Positions 37,516-50,500 of a stretch of DNA of 64,000 nucleotides are shown here, one piece after another (positions within the stretch are counted from its first letter, which is position 1; each line of letters starts with the position of its first letter). The DNA comes from Dipylidium caninum. Lineage: Eukaryota; Platyhelminthes; Cestoda; Cyclophyllidea; Dipylidiidae. The notes under the pieces were generated by a model. That model saw only the letters and a list, made by a program, of their open reading frames with translations, did not search any database and had not been told where the DNA came from. The translations under genes were made by a program, and so were the position numbers. Location: positions 744,001 through 808,000 of the forward strand of contig QEYB01000926.1 of NCBI GenBank assembly GCA_017562135.1, written 5' to 3'.

Positions 37516-39520
37516 TTTTTTCTGAAGTGAGTGAATGTAAGGCTGTGGGGGGCGCCACCGTCAGGTCGCGGCCTCGCTGCCGTCTGGAGATTTTATGTGC
37601 ATCAACCCTGCCGTGGCGTCACCACCGTTGAAACCGGCATCACTCAGTTTACGAGCTGGCTTCTATTACCCATTTGCACGAACGTTTTAAATTGTCAAAG
37701 TTAACCGACTATCCCTATTTGCGTACCTCATTTAAATAATACAAGCATTAGTTGCCTGTTCTCTGTTCGTCCTAAGTTCCATTGCGATTATTTCTCGTCG
37801 ACTGTTGTGGTGTTAAATTTTTCACCGGAAAAAGGGATATCCCCTGGAAAATCGTGAAGGAACCGAGATTTGGGTTACTTTACCGATCATTACACCTGAT
37901 AAGTATTTGATTACGGTGTCAGCGCTTTATTCTCGTTGAAGATGTACAGTTTCGCTTGTCTCAATTGTCGGTGCTCGTGTCTTCCTTTTGTTGAGAGGTG
38001 TCCCACGCTGTCCTTCGCATATAGTGTCTATTCACCTGTTAATACTGATTATTCCGAGCAAATACATAGTTTCAATGGGGTACGCCCAAATTGGCAGTTC
38101 AATTTTGTAATTGAGGTGGAGTGGGAATCTACATTGTGACATCATAGCCCTTATCGCTACATCCTAGAGACCTAAGTTCACTTTGGTTAAGTACCTACAG
38201 GTAGTAGCATTTGCCGTACGTATGTTGGGATTCGGTGATAAAAAAAACTAAAGCCGCCAGATATAGGACTTTACATTGGCATTTGATGGTAGCCAACTTC
38301 TACTCATCAGTTGTGAATCTCAATGTATCTCTCCCGCAGCATCGACTTAAATGCTTCTATGCTACTTACATTATGCTTACTTTTTTCTGGTACTTTTACC
38401 GTCTCATCATCCTCATTCTAGACTGAATAAATATGTCCCCAATGTATAAAATCACATTATGCAATACCTGACGGTTTGACAGGCCTTCCGTTGTCTGCCT
38501 TTTTCTCCTTCAAACACCATCTCCACTGATGCTTCGTAGATTTTTTTCCTCCTTTCATTTTGTGAAGGTGGGACACGGCTTAGGTTAGGAAATTATTTTT
38601 TGCATTACACAGAAGCGGCTCAGACTTCGTATGCATCCGCCAGCATTTCTTAAAGCATCAACTTACCCTGGATCTCTTTGTGTAGTATTTACATACATAT
38701 ATGTGAAACCCGTGGGGCCTCCTCCTTATTTTTTCTTTCACGTTTCATAGCGTTGGAACATTGTTTCCACTTTCAAGTTTTATAATCTTGTGGTGTAAGG
38801 TTCGTAGTTTTAAGTCCCACCTGGAAGACGCGTACTAAGGTGCCTTTGTATTTAATCGCCGTTACTTGTCGTGGAAGCCTACTCTCCACTCTAGACAGAC
38901 TTATCGCTCCCTCGCAGATCCGTTGCCAGGCTTCTCTTAATCTGATTTGCTTCAGTACGAGTAAACAGCATCAGATAAGCTAGTCGCCTTTCTTTTCCAA
39001 TGAATAAGTAACGAAAAGTTCTTGCATCAAGTCTTATTTGCCTCCACTCTAGTGTTTTCGACATCTCTTAAATCATTATTCTCTTCTATTATCCAAGGTT
39101 TCCTTATTCAATAAATTCATACAACGCAACTTATGGTTACAAATTGAGTAAATTATTTTGAGTAATGCTACCATTGGTAGTGCTTGTGGTTTAATCATTT
39201 TCATTAGTGTGTTCGCCTAAAAACCATATGTATTTATGTAAAAAAGGGACAGGAGCGTAGTTTATCGCACTTTGCACTTGTTAGCTGTTGGTAGCCTCGA
39301 TGCTTTCCCGTGGCCCAAGTTTTTCCTAGTTGTTTATTATTAAGTTGATCGTTAAAAGTTGGCGACAGCAATGTCACACCTTTTTGTATCTATTTTTCGG
39401 CGTGAAGATACTGACGTTGATAGGGTTGACTGCTATGACAGGTGCTTCGGCCCTTCCGTTCTGCAAAATTGATATTTCGGACATTTCCCCCCTCAGAACG
39501 GGGATACTTAATTTTGTTAG
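37516..39520. other. Spacer between the two U1 genes
   Basis: About 2 kb with no homology to the other U1 flank. The first 150 nt after copy 1 are GC-rich and contain no evident second RNA gene. The rest is T-rich on plus, with short frames only. Confidence 0.4.
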
Positions 39521-39732
39521 TAGTATACAGAAAAAATTGCAATGAAGGAATACTTAGGAGAAGAACGTGTACCTGCGTAGTTGATACACTTTTGACGGGA
39601 CAAAATGGAGAAACAGGACAAATGCACTCGCGACAAGGGCATAGACGCGAGGTAGATGTGTGGGGTGGAGCAGGGGTATGGGAGGTGCATTCGGAGGCGT
39701 GCGAGGCGGTGTGGCGGAGGGGCCGCGTGATT
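39521..39732 (+). promoter_or_regulatory. Conserved U1 upstream region, copy 2
   Basis: Near-identical to 37141-37355; I counted two substitutions and a 2-nt gap near its start, plus isolated changes (CCTGCG for CCCGCG, CACTTTTG for CAATTTTG). It should contain the snRNA promoter. Confidence 0.55.
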
Positions 39733-39892
39733 AAACTTACTTGGCGCTGAGTCCAGGGTGATCAAGAAGGCCCTGGCTCCGGGTGGAGGCTCGCCATTGC
39801 ACTCCGGCGTGTTGAAGCCTGCGACGAATCTTCATTGGGTTCGCTCGGGCGCATAGTTTTTGTGAGTGGGGAGGCTTTCGGGCTGTCCCTTG
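39733..39892 (+). ncRNA. U1: U1 spliceosomal snRNA, copy 2
   Basis: 160 nt, identical to copy 1 except for one base in stem I (CCCTGG here, giving a fully Watson-Crick stem with CCAGGG). The same 5' end AAACTTACTTGG with U at position 9, the same U1-70K-type loop, U1A loop ATTGCACTCC at 39796-39805, Sm site AGTTTTTGTG and terminal stem-loop. The sole difference preserves pairing, which argues that both genes are functional. Confidence 0.93.
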
Positions 39893-41513
39893 TTATTGAT
39901 AAAAACCAGGGCTTTCGCGGCGGTCAGGTGCGCGGTTTTGGTTTTGCGGCTAGGCTTTGCGTTCGACTAGGGTTGGGTGTGTGGGCAATTTCCCCTGTGT
40001 TAGTGTAGTCCTTGAGTAATATGGCGCTCTGATGTTGCGCATTCAATCACGAATTTAATGCGGGACGGAAGCCTGCGGCCTTATACGTGTCCCTGCGAAA
40101 AATCGTCAGTTAGGATCATTCCCTATAGGCATTGGTGTTTAATCTACTGACCAAGGACTCCGGCAAATTTCGTGCGCACCAAGGATGGTTTGACCTTCAA
40201 TTTATCGATAGCGGTCCTTGCAATGTTGGTTACACTATATATCCAGCATGTCACATTGATAGCAGCAATTTGTAGATTCATTCAATTCGAGCCATTAACA
40301 GTCAAAAGTTCGCCGAAGCCGACACGCTTTGAATGGTTAGGGAAACAACGTCGCTACACAAGTGTGAAACAACTCGATTGCGAACTGTACACCCTCCGAT
40401 GATAAAAAATGAATAGCTTAAAAATCTCGCATATGAAGTCGCATCATCGGTAAAAGCCACGAAGAAAGTCATTTGGATTTTGGCTTGCCCTTGAGTTTTT
40501 ACTCCGTCATGCAGAATTAAAGACAGTAATTTGCTTTCAATTGGGTCTTTCAGAAGTTCCAGTGCCCCTCAGGAGATTATCCCATAATTTTAATTGCGAC
40601 TTAAATTTGTTTAATGAAATTAAATGAAATCCCATTTGTAAGAAGCTCAAGGTTTTTTTCGGTAGAGCCATTTACTTTCTAAATCACGCCATTCATTAGT
40701 GTAATATGATTATTGGCAATCCAACAGTCCTCTATTTATAAATGCTCAGCTTGTGTAAACCAGAATTACATCATAGCCAGTATGCGGGACTAAGATGCTC
40801 AACTGAGTAAGTATTAGCAAGTCGGGAGGGTATAAATTTTCCTAAAAATCCCTTGCTCCAAGATAGAATGTCGTTTGTGCACGATGACCAGTAGTCTACG
40901 TATGTGCTCAATTCGAATTGACAGTGCGTGGGATGATTTGCGTGCCGTCGTAGACAAAAAAAAATGAAGAATGTTCTAATCGTTACTGTCGGCAGTAACC
41001 GATTTGCAATTGAGTTATGAAATTTACGGTGACGTTTCAGAAGCGCATTATGATCCGGATTCATCTTTTATTGTGTAAAGCAATTTTAGTCGCGGTTGTG
41101 CGAGGTAACAGTGGATTTGGGAATTTCAGGGATTCTCTTTTCGTGTGAGCGCATTAATATAATCAAATTCGGCATTTCTATTGGGATTTGGTAGGACCAC
41201 TGGTGCGTGATATACACATCAGACGAAAAATGTTCATATAATACCAGCATTTTCTGCATTGTATTGAAAGGTGGTGGATTTGACCATTTTCGGAATTTTG
41301 CAAGGTTTAATTAGGTATTGTTGACAAACTTCAAAATTTATTTTTCTCGGCGTTGAAAGACAACATTTTTATCAGATCAGCGCTAATATATGATTGGTTA
41401 GGAGAGTTGGCTACCAAATTGTTGAAGGCCAAAATGGTAATTTTCGGCGTCACACTTTTTCGGGTCTCTCTGTGAGCGTCACTTGTTCCGATATTTATTT
41501 GAATTTAGGCTCA
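39893..41513. other. PPIP5K upstream region
   Basis: About 1.6 kb. Starts GC-rich after the second U1 gene, then becomes T-rich. No protein gene recognised. Immediately before the PPIP5K ATG, TATTTGAATTTAG (ending 41509) is an acceptor placed 4 nt from the start codon, fitting spliced-leader trans-splicing or a 5'UTR intron. Confidence 0.45.
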
Positions 41514-44500
41514 ATGACTGTGATCGACAATCAGAGCGACGACGGGTCAGTTTTCATCACCCTGGGTGTTTGCGCAATGGCGAAGAAAACAAAGTCTAAA
41601 CCCATGAAGGAAATTCTGCGCCGCTTAGAAAAGTTTCAACACATTAAAGTGATTGTATTTGAGGAAAAAGTCATCTTAAAGAGCCCGATTGAGGCCTGGC
41701 CTTTGTGTGATGCCCTGATCAGTTTTTATTCGGACGGATTTCCCCTTAAAAAGGCGATTGCTTACGCTGAATTAAGAAGACCGTATCTGGTGAATGACCT
41801 TAAAGCTCAGTATGTATTGATGGACAGAAAGAAGGTTTACGAAAGACTACAATCAGAAGGGATTCCTGTCCCGCGTTATGCATGTGTCGAACGGGATGAC
41901 CCTAACAATCCTGTTAACTGCATCGAACACGACGATGCAATTGAGGTTTGTCTGCGTAATATTTCGCTCCATATCAAGCCCATTTTTTACGATTTGGCCA
42001 TATTCTGTGAAGCTATAGAAACTGGAATGCCTTTTTAATTTTCTTGAACTCTCAGATAGACGGTGAGGTATTTCACAAACCCTTTGTCGAAAAACCTTTA
42101 AATGCGGAGGACCACAATATATATATCTACTTTCCAAGCAGTGCTGGCGGTGGGAGTCAACGTTTGTTTCGGAAAGTTGGCGATCGAAGTAGTAAATATT
42201 TCCAAATTAGTACTATTCGTGCAGAAGGTTCTTATCTCTACGAAGAATTTATGCCAACGGATGGTACTGATGTAAAAGTAAGTCTGAATAATAACTTTCA
42301 AAATAGTAGACCTTTCTATGCGAAAATTTGACTGGCTTTGTCTGTTACCTCTTAGAACTTGAACTTATCTGTGCTGAATAATAAGTTTTTATTGTTTATT
42401 TACCCGAACTCAAATTTTTTCAGTCTCATTTAACCTGCATTATTATTGACATTTATTGCGTCAGGTAGGATCTTCGGAAGTATTCTTTTTATCTTGTGTT
42501 TTTCACGTTGTCTTGAAAATGAAACCGTCACAAACTATTTCCTTCTTTTGGTTCAGTATATATTTATTACAAAATTTCCTCGGAATTTGCGACAATATTA
42601 ACGAAAGCTTTTAGTGTAACTTCTTTCCAATTATGCAATGCAGTTATAACTATTAAGCCGAGCGTGTCGTTATTCAGTAACCAATTTTATGTTGTCACGT
42701 TTTTTTTCCTTTAATCTACGATAGATCACTGCATTCTAGTGTGGGCTAGTAAATTCGGTTGCTAGTGATGCTCCTCTTTTTTATTTTATTTATCACTACC
42801 ATACAACTTCTGTTCTTGCCATCCCAGCAAGGTAAAGGTCTTTTTTGTTTCCGTATTCTTATCCTAAATCGCTACTTCGTAGCCCAATAGAAACCAAGTT
42901 CTTACAGCTATTGTGTAGCTACATCTGGGGTTTTTTTACCATTCTAGTAAGATGCGGGTTAAAGTGAGCCAACCTCTACTAACTATACACGAATTTGGGA
43001 GGATTTAATTTCATATTCTTTCTTGTTAATCACTTTTTATGTTATCCAGATTTGGAAATTCCTAAGCTCGACCTCAACGCTATTGATTTTTATTCATATA
43101 TTTTCTCAACTGGTAGGTTTTTCATTCCTTTGGAGTATTTTGTATTATTGAATAATGGGTTATGATGTTAGATTAATCGGTTATTATGTTGCTCTGTTGC
43201 TGATGAATGCACGACTTCAAACGTAACTTCCATTAACCCAATATAATCAAAGGCTCATAGTTGAGCTCTTTCACACACCTACTCGAATCTCTATTTTCCT
43301 TCACTTATCTCGGCTCGTGATTCACAAGAACTTAGAATGATCTCAAGCGGTTATTAGTCCTTCATCCACCTTATTTCCTTTCATTGGCTCGAAATCTCCA
43401 TAGCAATTGCTGATGCTAATGTAACATTATCTTTGCGCTTGGAAATGTCCTCGTTCACACACTCATGCAAGAAGAGAAAGTTGTGAGATTCTTCGGTTGT
43501 ATGATACATAATTATCGAAGACTGCCTACTTTCGCAAAAATGTAGCCCGTTCCTGAAGAGATACAACTCCACTGGGAGGGAGTGTTTTCGTCTCAAGAAA
43601 GAAGTATTTCCCTTGCTTTTTCCATTCTCTGTCTGACCCCAATTTTCTGGGAATGATTCCGGCTATTTGGTAGACCAGCATCATAAGGATCCTATTGGTA
43701 ATGCAATTAGGATCTGGTAGAATGTTTCTTATCCCATATTGTTTCATCCTCCAGTTTACTTCTTGCAACTTACTGTCTGTCGCACTGTAAGTTTATAAAG
43801 GGAAGAGAAGATGGGATTGATTTTAACTAAGTACGATTTCTGAAGAAATATTAGTCCTTTCGTGGTCTCCAGGCTTCGTATGTACATAGCGACATTCACA
43901 TTGCATATTGATACAACCCATCTTCATCGAGGTAGTGGGTGTCTAATGGTAAATTTGGTTAACGGAATGACATCAATGAAGTGGTAATTTCCACTTCCAA
44001 GTCATTCCCCAAGTAATCCCGACAATGATGTACCTTGTCAATCTATCCATAGTACGCTTAATTGATTGTCGTAATAATGCATAGAATGAAGCAAACTTTA
44101 TAAATTTTTTAAAAATTAGTTCAACTCCCCGCCCTTGGTTTGAATAAAGTGGCCCAGTCTAGTTCATCAAATGTGGGGAATCTGAAGATGAAAGTAGGAT
44201 GACATCCAGGATTTAGGGTTATCGTTAAAAGTCACACGGATAGCACTCCCTAACGTCATCATCTGCCGATAAGGGAGATGTAAGAGGACTTTCGGATTAC
44301 TTAGTGATGGTTTAACCTCCGTTTTCTGTTAAATAGTGCTCTTTGTGGATTGTGTTGTCGGATGTTGTCTAAGTCATATTTTGCAACAATGTTCTGATGT
44401 CACGATTAATTCTCCAATGTGAGAATGACAGAGCTTATCCGGTATTGTTATTTCTTACTCAGCGTTGTAACTAGTGGATCAACTCTCAACTCCTTCAGGC

Positions 44501-47500
44501 TGTCAATTTTCCCTTGTACAACTTGTTGACGAGACGAATTTTTCGATCCCATCGAACACCAGTTTAAGTGGCTGCTTTTGTCCATAAACTTGTTTTAGGT
44601 CACAGTGCCTATACGCATTTCGTGAATTGTCGGGTAGCCTCTGCCTTAGGTGGATGATGGTGTTCACCGTACGACTTAAACCGTTGTTAACCTTAATTGG
44701 TAGGTTTATACCGTGGCTGATGACTATGCACATGCGGAGGCTCGCAAATCGCCCGCTCTCGACGGTAAAGTGGAGCGTGATAGTGAGGGCAAGGAGATCC
44801 GCTACCCTGTGATTCTTACACCGCGCGAGAAGATTATCGCTAAGAAGGTGGCCAAGGTGGTCAAACAACAGATTTGCGGTTTTGACCTTCTTCGTGCCAA
44901 TGGAATGTCTTACGTCTGTGATGTCAATGGATTCTCCTTCGTTAAGACCTCTCGCAAGTACTACGATGATTGTAGTCATGTCCTCGGAGTTCTCATTACT
45001 CGGGTGATCGCGCCGCGCCTCTGTCCCCCTGGTCTAGGACATTGGAATACTCCTGGCACAGACGACGACATTCCACTAGTCCCCCACAACCTGTGGAACA
45101 ATCATGGAATTGCGTTGTGTCATTGCTGTATTTCGGCACGGTGATCGGACGCCCAAACAGAAAATGAAGATGGATGTTAGGGATGATCGCTTCTTTAAAT
45201 TATTTAACAAGTATGCTGGAGGCAGAACTCTGGAGCTGAAATTAAAGAAACCGACACAGTTGCAGGAAGTGTTGGATATTGTCAGGGACATTCTTGAGGA
45301 CATTGAAAGCGGAAAATTGAAAAATTCTGAGTTGGAAGAAAAGAAAACAAAATTTGAACAACTTAGGTACGCACCTCCCTCTAGGAAATGTAAAGCCGGT
45401 GGAAAACTCACATCGGCAGACGGCTCAACCCCTGTAGACTATTTGGTCTAATCCTTTTGAGTCCTGCAGTTTTTCATCCTCCTATCCTCTACCATCTTTG
45501 CAACTTGTGTGTATAGTAATTACGTGTGCGCACCCTCCTTGGTAATGCAATCCACCTAATGTGTGCTTTCTGTCGAGTCACCGCCATTTATTTGTGGGTT
45601 GATGACACCTTTTCTATCCTGTTTACTTTGTGTTTCTGTTTCGAGTCATTCAAATACTCTAATTGCAACTCTTTCAGGTACGTTCTGGAGATGTACGGCT
45701 CTTTTAGCGGCATCAATCGGAAGATTCAACTCAAATATCAACCCAACGGTCGACAGGGTGATGCTAGTAAGAAAAAGGATGATGGTAAGGCTCTGCCTTT
45801 CGCCTATATCTCCTCCTCCTATTGTTCATTCCCTTTTCTCTCACTTCTTGCGCCTCCTTAACTCATCGCAACTCGCAAACTGTCCAGTTTTTTAATCGTT
45901 CATCACTACCACTCATTTGTCACGTTCTGTCTCCTAGTTATAACTAAGCTGCGTCGTACATCCGGCAAAGTTCATCATCACACTTCTCTAAATTCAACAT
46001 TAAATCATATCACAACGTAGGTTATGCACTGGGTAGTTTATTCTAACTTTTTCTGTACCTATCAGTTAACCGACCGTTTGTCTGTTTTTATTGGAGAGAC
46101 GGAAGTCATTTATACTGATTTTCATTTTTCCTTGACATTATTTGGACTAATATAATAATTTGGACTCATATCTCTCCCAAACTAAAGCAATGAGGTGTAT
46201 GTAATTTACAACGCAGAAATTTAGATTACTTCTAGTAGCTCTATAAGTTCACTATCCACAGAAACTCTCACACTAGCCTCAGTTGTTTGTGGTCATCTAC
46301 AGGACGCACCAACGTGGTCCTCAAGAGACTGAAGTCGAACTACAGAATACAAATTCCAGGTTTTGGTGCATACCATCATGCCAACCTTTTAGTAATATAT
46401 CAAGAGTGTTTGGGGTAAGACGAATTTTTACCACAAATGAGAATGTAATTTGTGTTGCACACTTTCCTCATGTGTACTACCATTGCGGAGCACTGAATAT
46501 TTGCTTCTACTAAGTCAGACAGGAAGCTATGCACGGAGGCAACGCCACACACTTTGGAGATAAAAATATGATCGCTTTCAAATAGCCAACATCCTTAATA
46601 AATTTCCTTAGGTCCGAATAAGCGTGATTTTCATCACCGTTTCGTGTGATTGGGGGCTTCCACTAACTCCAAGCATCGGTTTGACTTAAACAAGCTCCGT
46701 GCATGCGCGATGACTTCACGCATGAGGATCTATTAAAACCACAAATAACCAATACTTTAACTTTGAAAACACTTTTTGTAGAGGACTCACCCGTACACAT
46801 GGATCAACGGTATGTTGACAGTCGATTTAAGGTTAGATCACGAGTCATTCACCCATATTTTTACCTCGACAACGGCAATAATAATGAGTTCAATTCTCCA
46901 TTATCTCTCGAAATTTTCTTTCGGTTATCGTGGTTTTAAAGAAACACGTAAAATTGTGTAATTCAGCGGCCTTTGAACCCTGCATTTTGACGCACACTTC
47001 CACACTTTGTATCTGTCAAGATTATCATTTTGACTTTTACCCTCTAACAAAACCACATGTAAGTTGCTTTCTCTAAAAGTAGGCTTCATGGTTGAGGACA
47101 CTATACGACACTGTAACATTTATTCGAAGTGAGAGCGACACGTCTCCAAATTTGGGCTCTTCGATGCGTTGGATCGCCACGGTGTCAGCTTCGAAACACC
47201 ACTAGATGTGAAGTGTCATGTTTTATGGTCAGCCCAATTATTCGTCCCAACCGGGATATCATCTCAATGGTGTTTGCGGAGTTGGAGATGACTGGTGAAA
47301 GTAGTTGAACAACTGGCCCTCCCTTCATATCGCTTGTCAAAGAACTATTTTTTAAGTTAATAGTGAACAGTCTTTTATTTGGGAGGTTTTGTTGATCATA
47401 TCTAAAATTGGTTAATTTGCGGACAATTGTGCTTCGAATTTTATTTTAGACCGAAGTTGAGATGTAAAACGTCGCACAGACTCGATAAAAGCCGTAAATT

Positions 47501-50500
47501 TTGTCTGAACAGCGCCCTCTACTTCCGTGTGGATCTACTAATTGCAGTGACTGCCATCTATTCCGTGGTTATGAGACGAGGCAGATCGTGGTAGATAGCC
47601 TAATAAATAGCCTGCGAGGATCGGTGCGCCTTTGGTTGATGCCTCCTAAGTGGGCGAAATGGTTCACCTCATGGCTAACGTCACACCTTCCTGACTGATG
47701 GAAATATGTACCACTAATTATGGTTTCCTTTCTCAGTCACTACCACTGAATCGAAATCATGGATGATTAATTGTATACTTAACCCTATATCTTTCATTGT
47801 GGCTCTTTTGCCTCTTCCGGTGTGTTTTTCTTCATATCTTCTTGTCTTGAGTGGCTCGACCCTACTGTATTTGTTTGTTCTTTTAATATTCTTCACTTCG
47901 TTAATTTAGATAGGAAGAAATCGTCCAGAAGGTGAAATTTGAGCATAGTTGTCGCGATATCCCCCAATGTATACATATGTATACATTACATTCCCATATG
48001 CTAGCTCAAAAGGCTGTTGACAACTGGCGCCGTCGCAAATTTGTGACGTCGAATTGAAAAGAACGTTTTGACCAATAAGTTTTTCGTCCTAGTCTAGTCA
48101 CTCGATTTCTGTTGTGCATTGTAGACCATCATTCACCCAATTGTAAGTTGCTTTTCAGGGTTTTATTCTGGTGCTTCTTGAAATTCTGTCAGTTATTCCT
48201 GCTATGAGTAAAGAGTGAAGGCTATGATGCTGCAAGGTAATGACGTACGGTAATTCTCTCGTTTTAGTAAAAAGTGGAACCGAAGACAAAAGTTCGACAT
48301 CCACCACCACGACAAGCGCTACTACCAATTCGAACACGGATAGAGTGAATGGTGAAACACATATTTCTACCGAGGGCACGCAATCTTCGTCTGATATTCC
48401 TCACACTGATAAGGAGCCGTGTATCCTCCTAGTGGTGAAGTGGGGCGGTGAACTCACCGCAGCCGGTCGACAACAGGCAGAGCAACTAGGTCGTGCCTTT
48501 CGTTGTATTTACCCGGGTGGAGACGGGAATTATGGCAAGAATCCGGGCCTTGGACTCTTGCGGCTCCACTCCACCTACCGCCACGATCTCAAAATCTACG
48601 CCTCTGATGAGGGCCGCGTTCAAATGACCGCGGCTGCTTTTGCCAAGGGCTTTCTCGCCCTGGAAGGCGAGTTGCCCCCTATTTTGGTGCAGATGGTGAA
48701 GAGCGCCAACACTAATGGGCTTTTGGATAATGACAACGATTGCCATCAATACCAGCAAATGGTAAAGAAGAGGATTAAAAAGGTCATGTCATATTCGGGT
48801 GTGTGGGGTGAGGAGCATCGTCAAGCGTTGGCTGCGACCAGGGCAAAGTCTCTTCTTAACGCGATGGACTATGTGGCAAATCCGACGGAGGCTTGTACCA
48901 AGCTCTTTGGCTATGTTCAACGCTTAGCAAATCGAGTTGCAATGCTAACGGCAAATTTGCGAGAGCGAAGGAAAATAAGCCTATATCACAACGAATCCTG
49001 GGACCTGTTACTACGACGGTGGGGCAAGTTAGTGAAGGACTTCCGCTCACCCACTGGCGACTACGATGTCTCCAAGTTGCCGGACATTTATGACAATATC
49101 AAGTATGATATTCAACACAATCCGGGCATCCTAATTGAGTCGGAGATGTTGGATTTCTTCAGTTTGGCGAGGGCGCTTGCTGATATTGTGGTTCCACAGG
49201 TAGGCGCCCAGTAGACATTTCACTTGTCTATAAATCACACAATTGAAATGACAACCAAGAGGTTATGCATTAGCCAATTTCTGAATCTCAAGTGTCTTCC
49301 CTTAGGACAGTGCCTTAAAGCCTTACCTGAAAGCAAGCCGTGAAGAAACTAGACATCTTACGACTTAGGCCTTTTTTGTGGAAATATTTCTGAAGTTTTC
49401 TTTTTGACATGTTGCTTTGAATCCAGATTTTTACTGTAGGAGTCATGAGGGACTACGGGTGTTGACTTAACCACTCCACATTTTGGCCTGAACCGTTTCT
49501 TCCCGTTTTCACGTGGTTAAATCACTTTCTAAGCAGATCCTTGTGGATATAACTGGCCACTTTTGTCATGGGATGCCTTCACACATCTCTTGTCCGTTTT
49601 GAATGCCACGGCTGTTCGCCTTTAGAATGATCTGTTTTGTTAATGTCTTCTTGCAACTTCTTTAATCAACGGTTGTCAACATAGTAATTACCAAACTTTT
49701 GCTTTGGATTAAAAATTAATTACATCAGGACTGGGTAAAACAACCTCCTTCCCCACCTTAGAAATCCGTGATAGTGCTATATCTAACCTCACTTTCAGTA
49801 AATTATCTCTTTTTTCTCATTTCCAACCTCTTTAGGAGTACGGCATCACAAAGGAGGAGAAACTAGTGATAAGTCAGCGCATTTGCACACCTCTTTTACG
49901 AAAGATCCTATCGGATGCTCGTTACACTGATGTGGATGAGTGTACACGTCTACATGCCGGGTGAGCCCTTCCCACATATTCCACTCTCCATTCTAAGTCC
50001 TTCTATCCTCTCCTTGATCTCTCAATCCGTCTACATCCGGTCGGGAAACATGTTAACTCGCATAGACTACACGTAACAATACTTGTAGATGTGCATTGAG
50101 CTCACATTATTTTAGTCTTGGCTTATGGCCAAAAAATTTGTCTTTACCTCAGCGAACGGGAAGAAATCGGCCTCATAGTGGTGTGAGGTAACGCTGAGTT
50201 TTCTCAGAAGGCAGATTGACTTTGGAATAATATCTGTAAGTAATGGAACTTTTTCTCAAACTCGAAAAGACTGAGTTAAGGTCGGTGACCAAATTTTATC
50301 GTAAGAATCGCAAGGGAGGAGTTCCTAGTGCTCGAAATTAATTGATACCCCTTCTAACAATTCGAGTTAATTTTCTCCAACCATCACATTACTTGCCCAG
50401 AGCGTCTCATTTTTAATTTCACACTTGACTGCCGGATTTATTTGTTTTTGTTTACTTTATTACCATTATGACATCATGACGTAGTTCATTTCTCTGTTAG

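Larger units (their letters stand above)
37141..37517 (+). repeat. Direct repeat copy 1 (U1 gene with its 5' flank)
   Basis: About 375 bp repeated in the same orientation at 39521-39894, 2,377 bp apart, with only a handful of differences. The unit is exactly the U1 snRNA gene plus about 215 bp upstream, and homology stops within a few bases of the mature 3' end. That pattern indicates a duplicated transcription unit kept homogeneous, not a transposon. Confidence 0.9.
39521..39894 (+). repeat. Direct repeat copy 2 (U1 gene with its 5' flank)
   Basis: Second copy of the unit described at 37141-37517, in the same orientation. Homology ends at the U1 3' end; the following TTATTGATAAAAACC differs from copy 1, so the 3' processing signals are not shared. 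Confidence 0.9.

Noticed and set aside
46283..46513. Plus frame near 46.3 kb with an acceptor (CTACAG) as an extra PPIP5K exon
   Set aside because: Exon 45678-45784 joins directly to 48268 in phase and gives the expected protein; this segment adds nothing seen in the family.
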